Below, one piece after another: positions 57,533 to 64,000 of a stretch of 64,000 nt of DNA (position 1 is the first letter of the stretch; every line of letters begins with the position of its first letter). The translations under genes were made by a program, and so were the position numbers. Source of the DNA: Poriferisodalis sp965198245 (lineage in GTDB: Bacteria; Actinomycetota; Acidimicrobiia; Acidimicrobiales; Poriferisodalaceae). Below the pieces are notes generated by a model. It was given only the letters and a program-made list of their open reading frames with translations. It was not told the DNA's origin and searched no databases. The stretch is taken from assembly GCF_965198245.1 (NCBI RefSeq), contig NZ_OZ240249.1, forward strand, positions 806,001 through 870,000, read 5' to 3'.

Positions 57533-60031
57533 ATGCGTGAACAAGCGCGATGCGTCATTATCGGCGGCGGGGCAATGGGCGCCGGTCTGCTGTATGCCCT
57601 CGCGCACGAGGGCTGGACCGACACGATCCTGGTCGAGAAGGGGGAGCTGACCTCCGGATCGACCTGGCACGCCGCTGGGCTGATCCCGAACTTCATCGGC
57701 GATCTGAACATGGCGAAGTGCCACCAGGAAGCGATCGCGCTCTACCCGCGGCTGGAAGCCGAGACGGGGCTCTCCGCCGGCTGGCACGGCTGCGGTGCCA
57801 TCCGGTTGGCACGCACGTCCGATGAGGCCGACTGGCACCACTACGTCCACGCCATGCTCACCCAGATCGGCGTCGAGTCGCACATCATCGGGCCCGATGA
57901 GATCGCCGAGCGGCACCCGCTGCTGACCGACCTCAGCGACGTCCGTCTCGGCTTCTACACCCCCAACGACGGCTGGACCGACCCGTCGAGTTGTACCAAC
58001 GCCATGGCCAAGGGCGCCCGCGATCTCGGCTGCCGGATCATGCGGCACACGCTCGTAACTGGCATGTCCCAGCGTGCAGACGGCACCTGGGATGTGACCA
58101 TCGTTCGCGGCGGCGCGGATCCGGGGCGGCGCCGCAACGGGTCGAACGGCGACGACGAGCAGGACACCATTCATTGCGAGCACGTCGTCAATGCCGCGGG
58201 GCACTACGCACCGCAGCTGGGGGCGATGGTCGGGCTTGACGTGCCGATCGTGTCGGTCATCCACCAGTACCTGGTCACCGAATCCGTCCCGGCCGTGGCT
58301 GCGCTCGAGGCCGAGCTGCCGGTTGTGCGCGATCCCCGCGCGTCCTGCTACTACCGCCAGGAAATCGACGGCCTGCTGATCGGGCCGTATGAGATGTCCG
58401 GCGCACGCTCGTACGGCATTGACGGCATCGACTGGGACCTGCACTTCCACCTGCCCGGTCAGGATCTCGACGTCTTGGAGGAGTGCTTGGACTTCGCGCA
58501 GCAGCGCATCGGCGCCCTGTCCGAAGCCGGCATCAAGCAGGTGGTGTCAGGGCCGATCACCCACACGCCTGACTCGGGATACCTGATGGGGCCGGCACCG
58601 GGAGTGCGCAACTACTGGCACTGCAACGGTGCGTCCATCGGCATCACCCAGGGCCCCGGCGCCGGGAGGTTCCTGGCGCAGTGGATAGTCCACGGCCAGA
58701 CCGACATCAATGTGCGCGCCATGGACCCGCGCCGCTTCGGCGACCACACCGGCCCCAAGTCGCAGTTCGCGTTTGAGAAGGCCATCGACGAGTACCACGA
58801 GATGTACCAAGTGCGGCTGCCTGGCGAGCAACGCGCCGCCGGCCGACCGGTGAAGAGCACTCCGCTGTGGGAGCGCTTCGATGCCTTGGGTGCGCAATGG
58901 CAGGAGATCTATGGCTGGGAGCGCCCGCAGTATTTCTCGCCCGACGGCAGCCCGGAGGCCCACTCGTTCCGCCGTTCCAACGCGCACGACGTGGTGGGCG
59001 CCGAGGTGCGAGGTGTGCGTGAGCGTGTCGGCGTTGCTGACCTCAGCGCGTTCGCCAAGTTCGAAGTGTGCGGACCCGACGCCGCCGCCCTGCTGGATCG
59101 GCTGTCGGCCAATCGACTGCCGGGGCGTGACGGCGGAATCCGCCTGACACACATGCTCACGACGCTGGGCGGCATCGAAAGCGAGATGACCATCGCACGC
59201 CTGGCGCCGGACCGGTTCTGGCTGGCGTCCGCGATCATGGGCCAGAGCCATGACTTCGACTGGCTGCGTGACCACATTGGTTCCGATGAGCAGGTCAGCG
59301 TGCGTGACGCAACCGACGACACCGCCATCTTGGGTGTCACCGGTCCGCGAGCGCGCGACGTGCTTGCGCCGCTGACCGACGCCGACCTCAGCAACGACGC
59401 GTTTAGCTGGCTCACAGCCCAACAGATCACCGTGGCGGGAGTGCCCGTCATCGCGCTGCGGGTGTCCTACGTCGGCGAATTGGGCTGGGAACTGCATTGC
59501 CCGATGGGTGACTTGGGCCGGCTCTACGACGCCGTCGCAGAAGCCGGCAGCCCGCACGGCCTAGTGCATTTCGGCAGCTACGCCATGAACGTCATGCGCA
59601 TCGAGAAGGCGTACAAGGCGTGGGGGAGCGAGTTGACCACCGAGATCACTCCGGTGGAGGCGCGCCTCGGACGTTTCGTTGATTACCAACGGCCGTTTGT
59701 CGGTCGCGACGCCGCCGCGGCGCGCCGCGAATCCGAAGATCGCGGCGAGTCGCTGTCGATGGTGCTCGTGTATTGCGAGGTGGACGCCACCGACAACGAG
59801 GTGCGCGGCAACGAGCCGGCGTTCGCGCCGGGCAGCGACGAGCCCATGGGCATTGGCACGAGCGGCGCCTGGGGTCACACCGTGGGCCGCAGCCTCGCTT
59901 TCGTGTATGTGGATCCCCGATTCGAAGCATCCGGCAGCACCTTCGAACTCGACCTGCTCGGCGAGCGCCGCACCGCCACCGTGCTCGCTGAGGCCGCCTA
60001 CGACCCCCGCAACACGGCGTTACGCGCCTGA
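57533..60031 (+). CDS. FAD-GcvT dehydrogenase, dimethylglycine/sarcosine dehydrogenase type (second copy)
   Basis: This 832-residue fusion has the FAD motif VIIGGGAMGAGLLYAL at the N-terminus and LTSGSTWHAAGLIPN with the covalent-FAD His. The GcvT half begins near residue 440 and ends LAEAAYDPRNTALRA. It is a paralogue of the 50.5-kb enzyme but clearly diverged. The stop is 100 bases before a MttB-family methyltransferase, so the pair may act on one methylated amine. The ATG start lacks a strong ribosome site. Confidence 0.82.
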   Translation: MREQARCVIIGGGAMGAGLLYALAHEGWTDTILVEKGELTSGSTWHAAGLIPNFIGDLNMAKCHQEAIALYPRLEAETGLSAGWHGCGAIRLARTSDEADWHHYVHAMLTQIGVESHIIGPDEIAERHPLLTDLSDVRLGFYTPNDGWTDPSSCTNAMAKGARDLGCRIMRHTLVTGMSQRADGTWDVTIVRGGADPGRRRNGSNGDDEQDTIHCEHVVNAAGHYAPQLGAMVGLDVPIVSVIHQYLVTESVPAVAALEAELPVVRDPRASCYYRQEIDGLLIGPYEMSGARSYGIDGIDWDLHFHLPGQDLDVLEECLDFAQQRIGALSEAGIKQVVSGPITHTPDSGYLMGPAPGVRNYWHCNGASIGITQGPGAGRFLAQWIVHGQTDINVRAMDPRRFGDHTGPKSQFAFEKAIDEYHEMYQVRLPGEQRAAGRPVKSTPLWERFDALGAQWQEIYGWERPQYFSPDGSPEAHSFRRSNAHDVVGAEVRGVRERVGVADLSAFAKFEVCGPDAAALLDRLSANRLPGRDGGIRLTHMLTTLGGIESEMTIARLAPDRFWLASAIMGQSHDFDWLRDHIGSDEQVSVRDATDDTAILGVTGPRARDVLAPLTDADLSNDAFSWLTAQQITVAGVPVIALRVSYVGELGWELHCPMGDLGRLYDAVAEAGSPHGLVHFGSYAMNVMRIEKAYKAWGSELTTEITPVEARLGRFVDYQRPFVGRDAAAARRESEDRGESLSMVLVYCEVDATDNEVRGNEPAFAPGSDEPMGIGTSGAWGHTVGRSLAFVYVDPRFEASGSTFELDLLGERRTATVLAEAAYDPRNTALRA

Positions 60032-60131
60032 GCCGTCATGGCAGCGCGACCGCATCGCTTTCCCTGAATCTCAAGGACCTGGCGTCCAGCTCCACTCGCA
60101 ACACAACGTGCCGCAGGAGGTGCTCCTGAAG

Positions 60132-61709
60132 ATGGCTGACACAGATGCACCATCGGATGCCGCTGAGGCGCCGCGGAGACGCCGCGGCGGTGGCCGAGCG
60201 GGACGCATCGCCATACGCGAGGCCGTTCCCGAAGCTGATCGCCGTCCAGTTCGGCCCGGCTTGCCCGCCGGCCGCTTCAAGCCGCTCACCGATGCCGATA
60301 TGCAGCAGGTGTTCGAGACGGCCCTGTCCCTGCTCGAAGACATCGGCATGGGCGAGCCGCTCGACGAGTTCGTTGAAGCGGCGACGCCCCTCGGCGGCTG
60401 GGTGGACGACAACGGTCGCCTGCGACTGCCCCGTGGCATCGTCGAGCGGGCCATTTCCACAGCGGCCAAAGAGTGGATCTGGCACGGCTTCGACGACGAC
60501 CAGTCGGTGCACGTGGGCGGCGAGCACGTCTACTTCGGCACCTCGGGCGCGGCGGTGCTCATATACGACCACGTCACCCGCACGTTCCGGCACTCGGTGG
60601 CGCAGGACGTGTACGACTGCGGCCGTCTCGTCGACACGCTCGACAACCTGCACTTCTACGTGCGCACAGTCGTGGCCCGCGACCTGCCCGAAACCCGTGA
60701 CCTTGACATCACCACGGCATACGCAGTGATGTGCAGCACCACGAAACCGGGCGGATCCTCGTGGTTCGACCCACGTTGGGTGTACGAATCGGTCGAGATG
60801 TTCGACCTCGTGCTTGGTGGCCCGGGCGAGTTTGCGAAGCGTCCGTTCATGGCTGCGAACAACACCTTCGTCGTGCCCCCGCTGCGCTTCGCACACGATT
60901 CGGCGAGGTGCCTGGTCGCACAGGTGCGCACAGGCATGCCGATCAACCTGCTCTCGGCCCTACAAGCCGGCGCTACCGCGCCCGCGGCGCTCGGAGGCGC
61001 ACTGGCACAGGCGCTGGCAGAGTGCCTTGGCGGGCTGACCTTCGTGAACCTGCTGTCGCCCGGGCATCCATGCTTGCTGGGCTTGTGGCCGTTCGTGTCC
61101 GACCTGCGCACGGGAGCCATGAGCGGGGGATCGGGCGAGGAAGGCATCCTCAACGCCGCCGCGGCCCAAGTCGGCCACTGGCTCGGACTGCCCACCGGCG
61201 TGGCGGCGGGCATGACGGACTCCAAGGTGAATGACGCCCAGGCTGGCTACGAGAAGGGTCTGAACGTGGGGCTGGCCGCACACGCCGGAGCGAACATCGT
61301 CTACGAGTCGGCAGGGATGCTGGCCAGCCTGCTGGCGTGTTCGCACGAAGCACTGGTGATTGACAACGACATGTTGGGCGCCATCAACCGCACCGTTCGA
61401 GGCATCGAGGTGAACGCTGACACCCTGTCGGCCGATCTCATCGCCGAAGTCATCGCCGGTCCAGGGCACTTCCTCGGCTCAACGCAGACGCTCGAGCTCA
61501 TGGAGACCGAGTACCTGTACCCGCTGGTGAGCAACCGGGATACTCCCGAAGACTGGGCTGATGCAGGCAGCCGGGCTGCACACGATGTCGCGCATGATCG
61601 GGTGACCGCCACGTTGGCTGACCACTGGCCCTCACACATCAGTCCCACTGTCGACGCCGTCATACGCGACGCCTTCCCGATCAGCCTTTCACCCCAGGGC
61701 CGCGCCTAG
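60132..61709 (+). CDS. MttB-family (non-pyrrolysine) methyltransferase
   Basis: This 525-residue protein is like trimethylamine methyltransferase MttB/MtgB. It has a polar basic leader (about 45 residues), then the TIM barrel with LTDADMQQVFETALSLLEDIG, SGEEGILNAAAAQVGHWLG and VSNRDTPEDW. No in-frame TAG (pyrrolysine) codon interrupts it, so it is of the MtgB/glycine-betaine or related kind. The known family passes a methyl group to a corrinoid protein, which is not seen here. GCAGGAGG sits 11 bases before the ATG. Confidence 0.82.
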   Translation: MADTDAPSDAAEAPRRRRGGGRAGRIAIREAVPEADRRPVRPGLPAGRFKPLTDADMQQVFETALSLLEDIGMGEPLDEFVEAATPLGGWVDDNGRLRLPRGIVERAISTAAKEWIWHGFDDDQSVHVGGEHVYFGTSGAAVLIYDHVTRTFRHSVAQDVYDCGRLVDTLDNLHFYVRTVVARDLPETRDLDITTAYAVMCSTTKPGGSSWFDPRWVYESVEMFDLVLGGPGEFAKRPFMAANNTFVVPPLRFAHDSARCLVAQVRTGMPINLLSALQAGATAPAALGGALAQALAECLGGLTFVNLLSPGHPCLLGLWPFVSDLRTGAMSGGSGEEGILNAAAAQVGHWLGLPTGVAAGMTDSKVNDAQAGYEKGLNVGLAAHAGANIVYESAGMLASLLACSHEALVIDNDMLGAINRTVRGIEVNADTLSADLIAEVIAGPGHFLGSTQTLELMETEYLYPLVSNRDTPEDWADAGSRAAHDVAHDRVTATLADHWPSHISPTVDAVIRDAFPISLSPQGRA

Positions 61710-61718
61710 CTTGAGCCC

Positions 61719-62240
61719 GTGGCGCGAGATGCGGTTCCCAACGTGGTGCTGACCGGTTTCATGGGGACCGGCAAATCCACGGTCGGACGGCTCATCGCTC
61801 GCGAGCTCGGCTGGGCCTTCGTTGACACTGACGACGTGATCGAAGAACGACACGGACCGATACCGAAGATCTTCATGGAACGGAGCGAGGTTGCCTTTCG
61901 GAAGCTCGAGCATGAGGTCGCCGTTGAATTCGCCAAGCGAGAGCAACACGTCATCGCAACCGGCGGCCGAATGCTGCTTGATCCAAGCAATGCCCAGACC
62001 TTGCAGGCGACTGGTCAGATTTTCTGCCTCGCAGCGTCAGCGGAGGAGATAGTCAGCAGACTTCGACCTGACTTGCAGAGCCGCCCGCGACCTCTCCTCG
62101 CTGGTGGTGACCTTTCTGTACAAGTGGCGCAGTTGCTGGCTGAACGAGCAGTTGGCTATGGGCAGTTCGAACAGGTGCCGACAGACGGGCGCGAGCCGCA
62201 GGACATCGCCGCGGACATCATCGGGCGCCTCGAGGTCTGA
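61719..62240 (+). CDS. Shikimate kinase-like P-loop kinase
   Basis: This 173-residue protein has GFMGTGKSTVGRLIA (P-loop) at residues 13-27, DTDDVIEERHG with the shikimate Asp near 35 and ATGGRMLLDPS, as in AroK. Arginine RPRPLL is also present. The family makes shikimate 3-phosphate. The GTG start lies ten bases after the methyltransferase stop, so it may be co-transcribed. It is separate from other aro genes, so a side role is possible. Confidence 0.75.
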   Translation: MARDAVPNVVLTGFMGTGKSTVGRLIARELGWAFVDTDDVIEERHGPIPKIFMERSEVAFRKLEHEVAVEFAKREQHVIATGGRMLLDPSNAQTLQATGQIFCLAASAEEIVSRLRPDLQSRPRPLLAGGDLSVQVAQLLAERAVGYGQFEQVPTDGREPQDIAADIIGRLEV

Positions 62241-62294
62241 CTCACGTCAGCACGGTGTCAGAGGTTGTTCAGGCTGGCACGATGCCCGGACCGC

Positions 62295-63518
62295 TCAGTC
62301 GGAGGCGACGACCCCGCGCTCGGTCAGGTCGGCGATCTCCTCGGCGTCGAGACCCAGCACGTCCGACAACACCTCGACGGTGTGCTCGCCGGCTCGCGGC
62401 GCAGGGCCGCGCACACCCACGTCGGGGGCATTGTGCATGCGGAACGGGGCGGCGATGGTCTCGAAGTCGCCAGCTTTTGGGTGGTGAATGGTCTCGAAGG
62501 CGCCTGTCGCTCGTACCTGCGGATCCTGCACCGCCGATGCGGTGTCGTTGATCGGCGCCCAGATGCAGTGGTGCTCGTCGAGACGGGGCATCCAGTACTC
62601 GGACGGCTTCGACTTCAGGGTGTCTTCGATGTCGGCCACAAGGGCACCCATTGCCCGGAACCGCTGCCGCCCAGTCTCGTAGTCGGGGTTCTCCAGCAGG
62701 TCTTCGCGCTCGATGGCCCGGCAGAAGCGTGGCCAGGCGTTGCCCGTATCGGGCATCGTGAAGTGAATCCACCGGCCATCACCGCACTCGAATGCCTCGA
62801 GCATCGGGGAGAGCCCTCGATCCCGCGGGCGCTCGGTGTTGGGGCGCCCGTCCACCAGCGAGGTCGAGAGGTCGATTGCAATCGTCCAAGCAGCGGTACG
62901 AAGCAGCGACGACTCCACGACTTGTCCTTCGCCGGAGACGTCGCGGGCGCGTAGACCCGCCATGATCGCGCCGAAGAAGGCCAAGCTGGTGGTGTGGTCG
63001 CCTTGGCCCGGGCGGGCGTGAGGAGGCATTCCACCGGGCGGGGTAGAAGCTCCGTACAACCCAGAGCGTGAGAAAAACGCCGTGACGTCATAGCCAGGCC
63101 GGTCAATCTCGTCGCCCACTTCGCCGTAGCCCGACAGCAGGCCGATCACCAGGTCGGGCTTCATGGCCAGCAAATCGTCGGTATTGAGGCCGAAACGATC
63201 TCGACGCTCGGGCAGCAGGTTCATGACCACGACATCGGACACCGCCACGAGGCGACGGGCAATGGCTGAGCCGTCGGGATCGTCCAGATTCAGCTGGATC
63301 GACTGCTTGCCGCGGTTGATGAACTGGAAGGCCACATCAGGGTTGTGAACGCCCTCGGGCACCTTCGCCTGCTTCATCAGGCCGCGGATCGGGTCGCCGC
63401 CGATGGCTTCGACTTTGATCACTTCGGCCCCGAGATCGGCCATGATCGCGACGGCCGAGGGCGCAGCGGCAAAGTTCGCGAACTCGGTGACCCGGATTCC
63501 TTCGAGCGGTGATGTCAT
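62295..63518 (-). CDS. Class III CoA-transferase (CaiB/BaiF family)
   Basis: This 407-residue protein has the opening LEGIRVTEFANFAAAPSAVAIMADLGAEVIKVE and an NRGKQSIQLNLDDP segment, typical of formyl-CoA transferase/CaiB proteins. Asp in the GYDVTAFF region is the likely nucleophile. AAGGGGCAATTGCG precedes ATG 63518. It is convergent with the shikimate kinase gene. Confidence 0.85.
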   Translation of the reverse strand: MTSPLEGIRVTEFANFAAAPSAVAIMADLGAEVIKVEAIGGDPIRGLMKQAKVPEGVHNPDVAFQFINRGKQSIQLNLDDPDGSAIARRLVAVSDVVVMNLLPERRDRFGLNTDDLLAMKPDLVIGLLSGYGEVGDEIDRPGYDVTAFFSRSGLYGASTPPGGMPPHARPGQGDHTTSLAFFGAIMAGLRARDVSGEGQVVESSLLRTAAWTIAIDLSTSLVDGRPNTERPRDRGLSPMLEAFECGDGRWIHFTMPDTGNAWPRFCRAIEREDLLENPDYETGRQRFRAMGALVADIEDTLKSKPSEYWMPRLDEHHCIWAPINDTASAVQDPQVRATGAFETIHHPKAGDFETIAAPFRMHNAPDVGVRGPAPRAGEHTVEVLSDVLGLDAEEIADLTERGVVASD

Positions 63519-63632
63519 CGCAATTGCCCCTTGTGAGTCGTGATCCGGAGAGTCCCGGTTTGCCCGATCGCGACTCGGCAAGGCTAGATCGCCCGACTCG
63601 CAGCTGTCCCGACGGACGATCCGCTGAAGCCC

Positions 63633-63998
63633 TTAGTGCTCCCGAACGCCGGTGACCATGAACTCCGTCGCTGGCTTGGCCGGACGGCCTCCGAGCGCGC
63701 GGCAGGTGATCGTCGGCACGGTCCGCCCGGCCACCACCGACACCGTCCACGCGCGTTCCGCCTCCGCTGCGATGACATCGACGTCCCAACCGTTTGCTGC
63801 GGGTCTGAAGCTGACAGTGCGGGCCATGTCTTCGAGCGGCCAGCCGACTTGGGTGAACACGGCGCGCTCAGCGACTTGCGCGGGCCCAGTAGCTGCCCCC
63901 CACCATCCCCTGCAGCGGGGCGCCAACGCCGAGGCGTCAGCGGTTCGGTCGAGGATGGCAGCGATTTCGCCCGCCTCGATGCTGGCCCACATCCGGCC
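63633..63998 (-). CDS. Hypothetical protein, probably truncated by the window
   Basis: The minus-strand frame from 63633 is open through the end of the window. The last visible Met is at 63992, and codons RG lie before it, so the true start may be outside. The visible 119-residue part is Trp/Ala-rich with WTVSVVAGRTVPTITCRALGG near its end. I do not recognise it. Confidence 0.4.
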   Translation of the reverse strand, partial: GRMWASIEAGEIAAILDRTADASALAPRCRGWWGAATGPAQVAERAVFTQVGWPLEDMARTVSFRPAANGWDVDVIAAEAERAWTVSVVAGRTVPTITCRALGGRPAKPATEFMVTGVREH

Positions 63999-64000
63999 GT

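Noticed and set aside
59679..60131. N-terminal extension of the MttB-like gene into the preceding dehydrogenase
   Set aside because: The extra residues are the out-of-frame shadow of the dehydrogenase 3' end; an ATG with GCAGGAGG lies at 60132.

Overview
The window is about 64 kb of high-GC, densely coded DNA. F420-type enzymes (a luciferase-like monooxygenase and a PPOX-type flavoprotein), a single-chain acyl-CoA carboxylase, frequent GTG starts and a likely leaderless promoter point to an actinomycete. Acidimicrobiia from a marine or host-associated habitat is my best guess, but no rRNA or other taxonomic marker is present. No tRNA, rRNA, CRISPR array or prophage was found.

Region 1 (1-16273, all + strand) is a methylated-amine module. 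It holds a four-subunit N-methylglutamate dehydrogenase/sarcosine-oxidase-like enzyme (mgdABCD; mgdA is cut by the window edge), a TmoXVW-like ABC importer, gamma-glutamylmethylamide synthetase (gmaS), the three-subunit N-methylglutamate synthase (mgsABC), an unrecognised 156-residue protein and an extra FAD amine oxidase. A 71-bp tandem repeat between mgdA and mgdB builds a chain of three 23-codon mini-ORFs, each overlapping the next by one base.

Region 2 (16274-25484, all - strand) supplies the upstream steps. Reading from right to left on the map, it has an ammonium channel, three tiny membrane proteins, another membrane protein, trimethylamine N-oxide demethylase (tdm), trimethylamine monooxygenase (tmm) and a FAD oxidoreductase. 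Two small membrane proteins and an XRE-cupin regulator lie on its far side. Together, regions 1 and 2 encode TMA to TMAO to DMA + formaldehyde, then methylamine to gamma-glutamylmethylamide to N-methylglutamate to glutamate + a THF-bound C1 unit. The DMA-to-methylamine step (dmmDABC) is not in the window.

Region 3 (25.5-49 kb) is mixed catabolism: F420 enzymes, a ferredoxin/metallo-hydrolase fusion, an Ltp2-like thiolase with a DUF35 partner, chorismate mutase, nicotinamidase, amidohydrolases, three PLP aminotransferases, an acyl-CoA dehydrogenase, a nitroreductase, the carboxylase, an MFS transporter and a dehydrogenase. A nucleotidyltransferase toxin-like pair is inserted behind an aminotransferase gene and is flanked by a decayed copy of that gene's 3' end.

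Region 4 (49-64 kb) returns to N-methyl and C1 metabolism. It has an FMN 2-hydroxyacid oxidase, two large FAD-GcvT dehydrogenases of the dimethylglycine/sarcosine dehydrogenase type and a non-pyrrolysine MttB-family methyltransferase. Between the two dehydrogenases sits a small accessory island with an ISL3 element (8-bp target duplication found), a membrane protein and a DUF4143 ATPase behind a perfect 18+7+18 palindrome. Shikimate kinase, a class III CoA-transferase and an edge fragment close the window.
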